Source of the DNA: Lysobacter sp. GX 14042 | GTDB lineage: Bacteria; Pseudomonadota; Gammaproteobacteria; Xanthomonadales; Xanthomonadaceae | NCBI RefSeq assembly: GCF_021390425.1 | Contig: NZ_JAJUWY010000002.1 | Location: 496,001 to 560,000, forward strand | Length of the DNA: 64,000 bases | Direction of reading: 5' to 3' | Shown: positions 46,326 through 55,081 of the stretch, piece by piece | Layout of the letters: the number at the start of each line of letters is the position of its first letter | Numbering within the stretch: position 1 is the stretch's first letter | Program-made: the position numbers and the translations under genes | Notes under the pieces: model-generated | Seen by the model: the letters and a program-made list of their open reading frames with translations, nothing else | Database searches by the model: none | What the model was told of the DNA's origin: nothing

Positions 46326-47807
46326 TCATGCGGTCACCGCTTCGGCGATGGAGGGGTCTGCAACGGCTGCGGAGTGGCCGGCCGCTTCCGGTGCCGCGGA
46401 GAGCGCCAGGGCAGTGCGCCGGGTGTCACCGGCCAGCGCCAGCACCAGCATTGGCGCTCCGGCCTGGCGCACCTGCGCGGCGGCGGCTGCCAGGAGCACC
46501 AGCGGTGCGGCAATGCCGGTATCGCCGCAGGCGATGCCAAGGTGGCGGGCCACCTCGACCGGGTCGGACTCCGGCAGTGCGCCGGTGATGGCCCCGGCGG
46601 CTTCCACCGCCCGGCTGGGGCGATGGTCGGCATCGGTGAACACCAAGATGTCGGGTCCGGCCTGCAGCGTGGCGGCTTCCAGCGCGGTCCGGAGCAGGCG
46701 CGCGGAGTCCGCGGCGGCGGCGCGCCCGCGGCTGGCGGGCGCATGGCAACACGCGTGCAGCCTCAGCGGGCGGTCCGGGTCCGCACTGTCACCGGCCGGC
46801 GTGAGCAGCAGCCCGGCCGCGGCTTCGCCGGGGATCCGCCCTTCCGGATGGCCGCTCACCAGCAGGGCGCCCTGGGCTTCCAGCTGCGCGATTACGCGCG
46901 GGTCCAGCATCGAATCGGTGGCCAGCAGCAGGTGGCGGGCACCCGGCTCCGGGTCGGCCGCCGCAAGGCGGTCGAGCAGGTGCCAGCACTGCCCGGCCTC
47001 GGCGACGGAGTGCAGCTGGACCGCGACCCGATCCCCGCCCAGGCCGGCCGTGCCTGCCAGCGCCACCACCCGCGCCACGGCCGCTTCATGCAGGGTGGGC
47101 GCCCAGCTGGCCGGCAACAGCAGGTGTACCTGCAGCGGTGGCGCCCAGGGAGTCTCCGCCTGCGATTGCGCCGAGCGCGAATGGTGCATCGCATGCGGAT
47201 GCAGGCCGTCCGCGGTGCCCGCCGCCGTGCGTGGCGGCGCTTCCGCGGCATCCAGCGCACGCGCGGCCAGCAGCAGCGCCTCCGCCACCGGATCGAGCAG
47301 CGCAAGCGCGCGCAACGCATGCAGTGGCGCCGCATTGCGGAGCCCGCCGGGCCCCGCCGCCAGCACGTGGGCAACGGAGCCGGGATCGGCTTCTTCGATT
47401 CCCGCCGCGAACACCGGCAACCCCATCGAATCACGCAGGTCCGGGTGCAGCGGCGGACGCGTGGGGCGTGCCAGGGCATCGGCGAGGGCGGCCGGATCGG
47501 TGCCGAGGCGGGTCCAGGTCGCGGTCGAATGGATCAGCAGCGGGCGCCTCGGCCCGGAAGCGGCAGCCGCCACGGGCGGGGCTTCGTTCTTCCCGGCAGC
47601 GCCGGCCGTCCGGCGGCGGCGCAGCAGTGCCCGCCCTCCGAGCACCACCCCCAGCAGCAACAACGGCAGGACCAGCAACCAGGCCACCAGGCGCCCCGCC
47701 GTGACCTCGGCCCCGGCCGCACGCCAGTACGCCACCGCGCCCAGCCAGGTGAGCCCGAACACCAGCGCACCCAGGCCGAGCACGCGCAACAGCGGCGCCG
47801 CTTTCAC
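46326..47807 (-). CDS. membrane-anchored ketosynthase-like pseudoenzyme of the T6SS locus
   Basis: 493 aa. Two hydrophobic segments at the N terminus (about residues 7-28 and 41-63) are followed by a soluble domain. Its second half follows a thiolase/KS plan: HLLLATDSMLDPRVIAQLEA (292-312), then SGHPEGRIPGEAAAGLLLTP (318-337), matching the DS-LDP...GxxPGEAA stretch of ketosynthases, and SDPVEVARHLGIACGDTGIA (414-433) in the place of the C-terminal region. The canonical GxxCASG nucleophile motif is not seen, although Cys274 lies near that position; the catalytic His pair is also unclear. So it is probably non-enzymatic. It lies 16 bp upstream of tssM. Confidence 0.65.
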   Translation of the reverse strand: MKAAPLLRVLGLGALVFGLTWLGAVAYWRAAGAEVTAGRLVAWLLVLPLLLLGVVLGGRALLRRRRTAGAAGKNEAPPVAAAASGPRRPLLIHSTATWTRLGTDPAALADALARPTRPPLHPDLRDSMGLPVFAAGIEEADPGSVAHVLAAGPGGLRNAAPLHALRALALLDPVAEALLLAARALDAAEAPPRTAAGTADGLHPHAMHHSRSAQSQAETPWAPPLQVHLLLPASWAPTLHEAAVARVVALAGTAGLGGDRVAVQLHSVAEAGQCWHLLDRLAAADPEPGARHLLLATDSMLDPRVIAQLEAQGALLVSGHPEGRIPGEAAAGLLLTPAGDSADPDRPLRLHACCHAPASRGRAAAADSARLLRTALEAATLQAGPDILVFTDADHRPSRAVEAAGAITGALPESDPVEVARHLGIACGDTGIAAPLVLLAAAAAQVRQAGAPMLVLALAGDTRRTALALSAAPEAAGHSAAVADPSIAEAVTA

Positions 47808-47953
47808 GACGGCCTCCGGTGGGCACCAGCGGTGGATGCGGACATCGGCCTTGCTCCCTGGCAGCCCCGTCGGGAAACGGGGATCCGGCGACTTCCGTGC
47901 GCCGTCGCGGGAAGATAGCAGGACTGGCGGACGCGTTCACCCGCCAACACCGC

Positions 47954-48832
47954 TCAATAACCGGCGGCGCGGCGGGCCTCACGGCAGGCATCGCGCGCCT
48001 CCACGTGCACGTAATCCTTCAGGCTGCGCCAGTTGCCGCCCCATTCGAGCCCGGCGTCGGTGGCCAGCCGGCCGTACAGCAGATAGCCACGGCGGGTCCA
48101 CGGGTCGCCCATGTCCCACTGCAGGCGCCCGTCGCGATACAGCGCGCTGTCGACCGCCAGGCCGTACTGGTGGCAGCTGCGGCCGGCGCCGGCCAGGGTG
48201 GTGCCGCTTCCGCGGCGCGCCAGCTCGGCCTGGCGCCCGGGGCTGCGGTAGCCCTCGACCAGCACCATGCGGTAGCCCTGCCGGGCCATCGCCTGGTGGA
48301 TCGCCAGCAGCTGTTGGCGCAACCCGGCGTCGACCCGGTCCCAGCGCCGGTCGGCACTGGCGATTGCCCGTGGCACCGCCGCGCCCGCGGCGCTGCGCTG
48401 CAGTTCCGCCTCGGCGGCGGTGAACACCGCGGGCGGCAGGTCCGGGGGCGGGGCCAGCCGCTCACCACGCAGCAGGTCCAGGACATGGCGGTCGGCGGCC
48501 GTGACCACCGCCGGGTCGAGTCCTTCGAGCACCACCTCGCGACGCACGGTCATGACCAGCAGCGGAGGCAACGCCAGCAACACCAGGGCCAGCACGGCCA
48601 GCCGGCGGTGGCGGTGCAGGAATCCCGCCAGCCCGCGAACGCGCTGCCGCAGCATCCGGGTGATGCCATCCGCCCGGCGGCCAGCGCCGGCCTGCATCCG
48701 TCCGCCGACCCAGGCCAGCCGTCCCAGCGCGCGCCCGACCCCGGCCGCCACCCCGTCGCGGGCCGCCGGGAACAGCGCCAGCCAGGCCGCCGCCACGCTG
48801 AGCAGGAAGAACACCGCCATCCAAAGCACCAT
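47954..48832 (-). CDS. VanY-type M15 peptidase, TagX-like
   Basis: 292 aa. Two hydrophobic segments (about 4-22 and 76-95) put the C-terminal domain in the periplasm. The M15 metallopeptidase domain has GRSCHQYGLAVDSALY (His221, Asp228) and WRSLKDYVHVEAR (His276), the three zinc ligands, preceded by VLVEGYRSPGRQAELARRGS. By analogy with TagX of Acinetobacter it may cut peptidoglycan to let the secretion apparatus through. It lies 146 bp upstream of the pseudo-ketosynthase gene. The ATG at 48832 is the first Met before the anchor. Confidence 0.82.
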   Translation of the reverse strand: MVLWMAVFFLLSVAAAWLALFPAARDGVAAGVGRALGRLAWVGGRMQAGAGRRADGITRMLRQRVRGLAGFLHRHRRLAVLALVLLALPPLLVMTVRREVVLEGLDPAVVTAADRHVLDLLRGERLAPPPDLPPAVFTAAEAELQRSAAGAAVPRAIASADRRWDRVDAGLRQQLLAIHQAMARQGYRMVLVEGYRSPGRQAELARRGSGTTLAGAGRSCHQYGLAVDSALYRDGRLQWDMGDPWTRRGYLLYGRLATDAGLEWGGNWRSLKDYVHVEARDACREARRAAGY

Positions 48833-49002
48833 CCCTGGGCCCTCCGTGGTCCGGAGGCGGATTGTCCCTGCCGGGAGCGGCGATGACCAGCGGCCCCGGC
48901 CAGGGCGCAATTGACGGCCCGGACGCCGGCAGCCCAGAATGCCGGCGCCCGTGTCCCCGGCGATGCGGCGTGCCGGGCGGACCGGCAAGGAAAGGAGACC
49001 AG

Positions 49003-49842
49003 GTGGAACGGCACGATGCCATGACCCGCCGCCCGAGCCTGCTGGCCGGCGGCCCGGAGCCCGCGAACCACGCCGTCGCGTGCGAACGCATTCTTCCGTC
49101 GATCGATGCCGCCCCCGCCGGGGCGCCGGCGCGTCCGCCTGCCCGCGCGCGGACCTGGTTGCTGGCGCTGGCCGCACTCGCCCTGGTCGCGGCCGCGATG
49201 GCGTGGCTGCAGCGGCCGGCACCGGAGCCGGCAGTGATGGCGCCGACCGCCGCCACTCCTCCCGGCGACGGGCATGCCCGGGCGAGCGGCGCGGCCACCA
49301 TCATCGAAGACATGGCGCTGCCCACGGAAGTCGCATTGGGGCCTTCGGCCATCCCGCGCGCGGCCCCGTCGCCCGCACCGGGCGGGACCGCCGCGGCGAC
49401 GGAGGTGGAGGCTGCCGGATCCGCCCCCGACTCGCCGTTTGCATCGCTGGCGAACGCCGGGAACACAGCGGGCGCACGCAACCCGTTTGCCGAAAGCCGT
49501 GCGCCTGCCGACCGGCACGCAACGCCGCGCCCACGCGCGGCGACACCGGCCACGAGCGGCGATTCCCCCGCCCTGCTCGCGACCCTGCTCGGGCACATCA
49601 ACACCCGCCCGGAGGCCGGGCCGCACCCGCAATCAGGGATGGACCGGATGGTCGGGCAACTGGCGCGCGAGGGTGCGATTGCCGCGCCGCAGGCACAGGC
49701 CCCGGGCGCGGAATTCAGGTCCTGGCAGATCCAGCTGAACCTGCGCGAGTGTCCCCCGGCCAACACCGCCAGGGGCGTGGCCTGCCGGAAGGCGATCTGC
49801 GAGGTCTACGCAGGGCGGGACCCGGCCTGTCCGGCGGGGTGA
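49003..49842 (+). CDS. single-pass membrane protein of unknown function next to T6SS genes
   Basis: 279 aa from the GTG at 49003, preceded by AAAGGAGA with good spacing. One membrane helix (TWLLALAALALVAAAMAWL, residues about 50-68) is followed by a Pro/Ala/Gly-rich periplasmic linker. The C-terminal module has four Cys (QIQLNLRECPP, GVACRKAICEVYAG, RDPACPAG). I do not recognise the family. It is divergent from the TagX-like gene, so it may belong to the secretion locus as an accessory or may be unrelated. A longer open frame starts at 48862 but the upstream part has no support. Confidence 0.6.
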   Translation: MERHDAMTRRPSLLAGGPEPANHAVACERILPSIDAAPAGAPARPPARARTWLLALAALALVAAAMAWLQRPAPEPAVMAPTAATPPGDGHARASGAATIIEDMALPTEVALGPSAIPRAAPSPAPGGTAAATEVEAAGSAPDSPFASLANAGNTAGARNPFAESRAPADRHATPRPRAATPATSGDSPALLATLLGHINTRPEAGPHPQSGMDRMVGQLAREGAIAAPQAQAPGAEFRSWQIQLNLRECPPANTARGVACRKAICEVYAGRDPACPAG

Positions 49843-49983
49843 TGGCGAGGACAAGGAACGAGTGAAGAGGAGTGAGAAACGAGTAAAAGCGGCGGCGTGA
49901 TGGCGGAGCAACACCCCCGCTGACCGGCTCCCCCGAAAGCTCCGAAGAAACCGGCCAACCAGCCTTCTCCGAAAAACCGAACG

Positions 49984-50013
49984 TCCATGGATCCCCGCGT
50001 GCGCGGGGAGGAC
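49984..50013. repeat. REP-like palindrome, family 1
   Basis: TCCATGGATCCCCGCGTGCG then CGGGGAGGAC, almost the element at 3427 in reverse orientation. It lies just after the oleA stop, between convergent genes. Confidence 0.7.
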
Positions 50014-50018
50014 GGGGT

Positions 50019-51035
50019 CTACCAGACCACCTCGGCCATCGAGCAGTTCAGGCCCGAGCCGATGCCCAGCAGCCCGATCCGGTGGCCCTTCTGCAGGCGG
50101 CCCATCTCGCGCAGCTTGCTGAGCACGATCGGCACCGAGGCCGGGCCGATGTTGCCGTGCTCGCCGAAGATGGTCAGCACCTTGCGCGGGTCGATGCCCA
50201 TGGCCTTGGTGAAGGCGGCGGTGTGCACCTTGCTGACCTGGTGGATGACGTACTCGTCCAGCCCGTCGGCGGCCCAGCCCAGCTTGGTCGTGGCGACCTG
50301 GAAGGTCTTCTGCGCCAGCTTGACGCCTTCCAGCAGCAGCATGCGGGTGTCGGTGACCATGCCGTCGATGTTGCCGCGGCACAGCTTGTTCCACTGGGTG
50401 GCCGCGCGGGTCACCCCGCCGCGGTAGCGCGGCGCGCCCGGAACCAGCTCCGCGCGCGCCATCACCATGGCCGCCGCACCCGAGCCGAGCGTCAGGGTGG
50501 CCAGTTCGTTCCTGAAGTCCTCGGCGGTCGAGTCGGCGCGCATCATGCGCTCCAGGGTCTTCTCGTAGGCCAGGTCGGCGGTCTCGCCGTCGACCACCAG
50601 GGCGTAGTCGATCTCGCCGCGCTCGATCATCCGGCTGGCGATGTCCATGCCGTTGATGAAGGCCAGGCAGGCGTTGGCGACGTCGAAGTTCTGGCAGTCC
50701 TCCGACAGTCCCAGGTTGCCGGACACGATCGAGGCGGTGGACGGCTCGAGGTAGTCGCGGCTGACCGAGGTGTTGACCAGCAGGCCGACCTTGTCCGGAT
50801 CGATGCCGGCATCGGCCAGCGCCTTCACCGCCGCCAGGGTGGCCGCATCGGACGCGTTCATGTCGCCGTCCCACAGCCGCCGCTCATGCACCCCGGCGAC
50901 ATCGCCGAACACGTCGGCCCGGATGCCCAGCCTGTCGAGGGTGGGCTTCAGGCGTGCATTGATCTCGACCGAGCTCAGCCGACGCGGAGCGTCGATGTGG
51001 GCCAGGCCGGCGATGGCAACGTGTTGGAAGAGCAT
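50019..51035 (-). CDS. oleA: OleA, acyl-CoA condensing enzyme for long-chain olefins
   Basis: 338 aa, thiolase fold (FabH-like). It performs a non-decarboxylative Claisen condensation of two fatty acyl-CoAs, giving a 2-alkyl-3-keto acid, the first step of head-to-head hydrocarbon synthesis. The nucleophile is Cys123 in FDVANACLAFINGMD, with the conserved Glu97 in SVSRDYLEPSTAS. VIHQVSKVHTAAF and GEHGNIGPASVPIVLSK carry the His and Asn. The whole protein is very close to the Xanthomonas enzyme as I remember it. oleB, oleC and oleD are not seen in the 50 kb to the left or 13 kb to the right. Confidence 0.93.
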   Translation of the reverse strand: MLFQHVAIAGLAHIDAPRRLSSVEINARLKPTLDRLGIRADVFGDVAGVHERRLWDGDMNASDAATLAAVKALADAGIDPDKVGLLVNTSVSRDYLEPSTASIVSGNLGLSEDCQNFDVANACLAFINGMDIASRMIERGEIDYALVVDGETADLAYEKTLERMMRADSTAEDFRNELATLTLGSGAAAMVMARAELVPGAPRYRGGVTRAATQWNKLCRGNIDGMVTDTRMLLLEGVKLAQKTFQVATTKLGWAADGLDEYVIHQVSKVHTAAFTKAMGIDPRKVLTIFGEHGNIGPASVPIVLSKLREMGRLQKGHRIGLLGIGSGLNCSMAEVVW

Positions 51036-51118
51036 GGGCGGGCTACCGTACCGCAGGGATCACGCCAGATTAACGCTTCGCCGGATGCCGTGCATTAACG
51101 GTGGGCGACGGAAACCGC

Positions 51119-51508
51119 TCAGCCGCCGATCGGATAGGTGGTCGCATCGCCGCGGGTGTCCCGGGACGGCGCGGGGACCGGGGGATTGGCACCACAGTGG
51201 TAGGCGACGAAACGCTGCTCGCCGTTCACCGGCTCGACCAGCGGCTGGATGGTATCGGCCTGAAGCGCGGGGGCCTCGTTGCGCGCCAGGGTTTCCAGCT
51301 CCTCGCGCACGCGCAGCGGATTGCGGCCGTAGAAAGCCACCGAATCCTTGACCGAGACGGCGATGTCGCCGCGCTTGTCGCAGGCCGGCGGACTGCCGGC
51401 GGGCATTACCCGCACCGCACTGGCGCCGGGGGCCATGTGCACCCAGGTGCAACCGGCGGACAGGCTGGCGACGGCGAGGGCGGCGAGGACCGGGGAGGAC
51501 AGGCGCAT
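51119..51508 (-). CDS. DUF4156-like lipoprotein
   Basis: 129 aa. A lipoprotein signal (MRLSSPVLAALAVASLSAGC, lipobox LSAGC, Cys20) is followed by a DUF4156-like pattern: SAVRVMPAGSPPACDKRGDI and LETLARNEAPALQADTIQ, with Cys in the ACDKRG turn. CAGGAG lies about 8 nt before the ATG. DUF4156 proteins are small outer-membrane lipoproteins without a known role. It lies between oleA and the M16 protease, all on the minus strand. Confidence 0.75.
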   Translation of the reverse strand: MRLSSPVLAALAVASLSAGCTWVHMAPGASAVRVMPAGSPPACDKRGDIAVSVKDSVAFYGRNPLRVREELETLARNEAPALQADTIQPLVEPVNGEQRFVAYHCGANPPVPAPSRDTRGDATTYPIGG

Positions 51509-51610
51509 GGTGGAACTCCTGGCAGGTGCGGGTGGGGCGATTCTGGCCGGCGCCGCGGAGCGCAGGCTGAACCGTGGCATTGCCACGGCCGCCTGCGCCC
51601 GCGGCTGCGG

Positions 51611-54478
51611 TCACTCGGCGGCCGGGGCCACCGGGCGGCCATCGGCATCGAGCACCTGGACCGGGCCCAGCTGCAGTCCGCGCACCGGCACTTCGATCTC
51701 GCCCAGGTCACCGACCACCACCCACGTCAGCGCGGCCGGGTCCAGGGTCCGCTGGACCACGTCGGCGAGCTGCGGCGCGCTCAACCCGGCGATCTCGTCG
51801 CGGCGCTGGAACACGTAGTCGTCGGGGCGGTCGTAGCGCACGATGCCGGCGATCGTCCCGGCCACCGAGCTGGCGGTCTCGTAGGCACCCGGCAGGCTGC
51901 GGATCTCGGTCGCCTTGACCTTGGCGACCTCCTCGGCGGTCGGCGGCACCTCGCCGGTGGCGAACTCGCTGATCTCGCGGTTGAGTTCGGCCAGCGACTC
52001 GGCGGTCTTGTCGATCTGCACCGGCGAGAAGGCGATCCACGGCCGCTGGCCCACCGCATTGCTGGCGAAGCTGTAGGCGCCATAGGCCCAGTGCTTGTCC
52101 TCGCGCAGGTTCATGTTGAGCCGCGAGCTGAACTGGCCGCCGATCACGGTGTTGGCCAGATCGAGCTCGGTGGCGTCCGGGGACCGGGTCGACGGCACCA
52201 GCTGGCCGGCGAAGATGTTCGCCTGCACCGCGCCGGGCTGGTCGATCAGGAACACCCGCGGGCTGTCGGGCAGGGCCACCCGTGCAACCTCGACCGGGGC
52301 CGGTGCCTGGCCGGTGCCCTTCCAGTCGCCGAGGTGGCGCTCGAGCATCGGCAGCAACTCACCGAGCGTGGTATCGCCGACCACCACCAGCGTCGCGCCT
52401 TCCGGCCGCACCCAGTCGCGGTGGTAGTCGAGCAGGTCGTCGCGGCCCAGCGCAGCGATCGAGTCCTCGGTGCCGGAGCCGCTGAACGGCATGGCGTAGG
52501 CATGGCCTTCGCCGTACAGCAGCGGCGGCAGCACGCGCAGCGCGGCCGAGTTCGGTCGTGCCTTCTCCTGCTGGATGCCGGCGATCCAGCTGGCCTTGAC
52601 CCGGTCGATCTCGGCCGGGTCGAAGCGGGGCTCGCGCAACATGGTGGCGAACAGTCCCAGCGACGGGTCGAGCTGGTCCTTCAGCGCCGAGAGGCTGGCA
52701 CTGCCCCCATCGAGCGAGGCGCCGGCGCCCAGGTTGGCGCCCAGGGACTCGGCGCGCGCGGCAAAGCCCAGCGCGTCGTATTCACCCGCACCCTCGTCGA
52801 GCATGCCCATGGCGAAACTGGACGTGCCCAGGCCACGCTCGCCCGCGACGTCGGCCTTGTAGCCGCCGTCCAGCAGCAGGTTGAACTGCACCACCGGGAC
52901 CGTGTGGCGCTCGGCCAGGATCACCTTCAGCCCGTTGGACAGGGTCGCGCGCTGCAGTTCGGGGAACACCAGCTCCGGGAACTCCTCCGGCAACGGCACG
53001 CCGGTGGCGCGGTCGACCACGCTGTCGCTGGTCGAATAGGCCGGGTCGATCACGGGGATCGCCAGCGGCTCCGGATCCACCGCCGGGTCTTCCGGCAACG
53101 GCGTCCGCTCGCCCGGCGCCACCACGATGGTGTGCGAGCCTTCGTCCAGCCACTTGCCGGCGAGCGCCTGGACCTGGGCCGGGGTCGCGCTGGCGATGCT
53201 GTCCATCGAGCCGCGGAAGCAGCCCGGGTCGCCGGTGTAGACCTCGCAGCTGGCCAGCACGTCGGCCTTGCCGCCAAAGCCGCCGATGCGCTCCACGCCG
53301 CGGATGAAGCCGGCACGGAACACCGTCTTCGATTGCTCCAGCTCGGCCTCGGTCGGGCCCTCGGCGATCATCCGCGCGACCTCCTCGTCGATCGCCTGCT
53401 CGACCACCGCGGGATCGACCCCGGCCTTGACGTTGGCCAGCACGATGAAGTTGGAGCCCAGCTGCGATTCGCTCATGAACGCGCTGATGCTGTCGACCAG
53501 CTGCTCCTCATGGACCAGCCGGCGCTGCAGCCGCGAGGTGCTGCTGCTGCCCAGGACGTTGGCCAGCAGGTGCAGGCGGTCGGCCTCGACGGTACCGGTC
53601 TGGGCGACGTTCCAGGCGCGGTAGACGCGTGGCTGCGGGACCCGGTCCTCCATCACCTCGCGGGTGTCGGCGGGACGCCTGGCGACATCCACCGCGGGCT
53701 GCGCCATGTCCGGTCCGGCCGGGATGTCGCCGAAGTACTTCGCGACCTTCTCCTTCGCGGTCGCCAGGTCGATGTCGCCGGCCAGCACCAGCACCGCGTT
53801 GTTCGGGCCGTACCAGGCGCGGAACCACTGGTGCACGTCCTCCAGCGAGGCGGCGTTGAGGTCGGCCATCGAGCCGATCACGCTGTGGTGGTACGGGTGG
53901 CCGGCCGGGTACAGCGCGGCCATCAGCTTGGTCCACACCTGGCCATAGGGCTGGTTCTCGCCCTGGCGCTTTTCGTTCTGCACCACCCCGCGCTGCTCGT
54001 CCAGGGTGGCCTGGTCGACCGCCCCGAGCATGTGGCCCATGCGGTCAGACTCCATCCACAGCGCGGTGTCCAGCGCGGTGGTCGGCACGTTCTGGAAGTA
54101 ATTGGTGCGGTCGGTGTTGGTGGTGCCGTTCTGGTCGGTGGCGCCGACCATCTCGAAGGGCTCGAAGTACTCGCCGCGGTGGTTCTCCGAGCCGTTGAAC
54201 ATCAGGTGCTCGAACAGGTGGGCGAAGCCGGTGCGGCCCTTCGGCTCGTCCTTGCTGCCGACGTGATACCAGATGTTGACCGCGACGATCGGCGCCTTGC
54301 GGTCGGTGTGCACGACCACCTTCAGACCGTTGGGAAGGGTGAATTCCTCGTAGGGAATGTCGACGCCGGCCGGCGCCGGCGCCGCCTGCGCCACGGCCGG
54401 CACGGGTGCGAGGGCGACGGTGCCCAGGGCGGTGGACAGGGCCAGGGCAAGCACGCCCTTTCGCAGCAACACGGTCAT
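51611..54478 (-). CDS. M16 family zinc metalloprotease (pitrilysin type)
   Basis: 955 aa with a signal peptide (MTVLLRKGVLALALSTALGT ... AQA), so periplasmic. The inverted zinc motif HLFEHLMFNG is visible (His87, Glu90, His91), with the distal Glu in ERGVVQNEKRQ-like EQRGVVQNEKRQG. The M16 fold is repeated: an N-terminal active half (residues about 40-480) and a C-terminal inactive half (about 500-950) with PRVFLIDQPGAVQANIFAGQ and LREDKHWAYGAYSF. It degrades exported peptides by family analogy. A longer open frame to 54766 is not coding. Confidence 0.92.
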   Translation of the reverse strand: MTVLLRKGVLALALSTALGTVALAPVPAVAQAAPAPAGVDIPYEEFTLPNGLKVVVHTDRKAPIVAVNIWYHVGSKDEPKGRTGFAHLFEHLMFNGSENHRGEYFEPFEMVGATDQNGTTNTDRTNYFQNVPTTALDTALWMESDRMGHMLGAVDQATLDEQRGVVQNEKRQGENQPYGQVWTKLMAALYPAGHPYHHSVIGSMADLNAASLEDVHQWFRAWYGPNNAVLVLAGDIDLATAKEKVAKYFGDIPAGPDMAQPAVDVARRPADTREVMEDRVPQPRVYRAWNVAQTGTVEADRLHLLANVLGSSSTSRLQRRLVHEEQLVDSISAFMSESQLGSNFIVLANVKAGVDPAVVEQAIDEEVARMIAEGPTEAELEQSKTVFRAGFIRGVERIGGFGGKADVLASCEVYTGDPGCFRGSMDSIASATPAQVQALAGKWLDEGSHTIVVAPGERTPLPEDPAVDPEPLAIPVIDPAYSTSDSVVDRATGVPLPEEFPELVFPELQRATLSNGLKVILAERHTVPVVQFNLLLDGGYKADVAGERGLGTSSFAMGMLDEGAGEYDALGFAARAESLGANLGAGASLDGGSASLSALKDQLDPSLGLFATMLREPRFDPAEIDRVKASWIAGIQQEKARPNSAALRVLPPLLYGEGHAYAMPFSGSGTEDSIAALGRDDLLDYHRDWVRPEGATLVVVGDTTLGELLPMLERHLGDWKGTGQAPAPVEVARVALPDSPRVFLIDQPGAVQANIFAGQLVPSTRSPDATELDLANTVIGGQFSSRLNMNLREDKHWAYGAYSFASNAVGQRPWIAFSPVQIDKTAESLAELNREISEFATGEVPPTAEEVAKVKATEIRSLPGAYETASSVAGTIAGIVRYDRPDDYVFQRRDEIAGLSAPQLADVVQRTLDPAALTWVVVGDLGEIEVPVRGLQLGPVQVLDADGRPVAPAAE

Positions 54479-54586
54479 CGGACACTCCTTGTTTCGGCGG
54501 TTCGCCCGGTCGGGCACCAGGGGCCGATCGTAGCCGCGCGCAAGGCGGATGGCATGGGTCACAAGTCGTGGCCGTAAACTCCACCG

Positions 54587-55081
54587 ATGCTCGATGTGAT
54601 CCTGTTCCGGCCCGAAATCCCGCCCAACACCGGCAACGTGATCCGGCTGTGCGCCAATACCGGCGCCCGGCTGCACCTGGTGCGCCCACTGGGCTTCACG
54701 CTGGAGGACCGGCAGCTGCGCCGGGCCGGGCTGGACTACCACGAGTACGCCGCGGTGCAGGTGCACGACGACCTCGACGCCGCCCTGGCCGCCATTGCAG
54801 GCCGGACCGGCGGCACAGGCACGCCGCCACGGCTGTTCGCGCTGAGCACGCGCGGCACGACGCGTTTCGATACGCCCGCCTACCGCGCCGGCGACGCCTT
54901 CCTGTTCGGCTGCGAAACCGCGGGGCTGCCCGGCGAGGTGCTCGAGGCGGTGCCGCCCGGCCAGCGCCTGTGCCTGCCGATGCGCCCCGGCAACCGCAGC
55001 CTCAACCTGTCAAACGCGGTAGCGGTGACGGTGTTCGAGGCCTGGCGGCAGCTCGGCTTCGCGGGTGCGGCGGACGCGTGA
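54587..55081 (+). CDS. trmL: tRNA (cytidine/uridine-34-2'-O)-methyltransferase
   Basis: 164-aa SPOUT methyltransferase that modifies the wobble base of certain leucine tRNAs. It has the start MLDVILFRPEIPPNTGNVIR, then LCANTGARLHLVRPLGF, the knot motif FLFGCETAGLP, and LPMRPGNRSLNLSNAVAVTV, all typical of TrmL. Length is normal (E. coli 157). The GTG start of the DUF817 gene overlaps its stop by 4 bp, so the two are translationally linked. Confidence 0.95.
   Translation: MLDVILFRPEIPPNTGNVIRLCANTGARLHLVRPLGFTLEDRQLRRAGLDYHEYAAVQVHDDLDAALAAIAGRTGGTGTPPRLFALSTRGTTRFDTPAYRAGDAFLFGCETAGLPGEVLEAVPPGQRLCLPMRPGNRSLNLSNAVAVTVFEAWRQLGFAGAADA

Noticed and set aside
42314-46588. A 1424-aa open frame on the plus strand opposite tssM
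   Set aside because: It is the antisense shadow of tssM in GC-rich DNA: Gln/Arg/Ala/His-rich, no domains, no ribosome-binding site, and the minus strand encodes a complete TssM.
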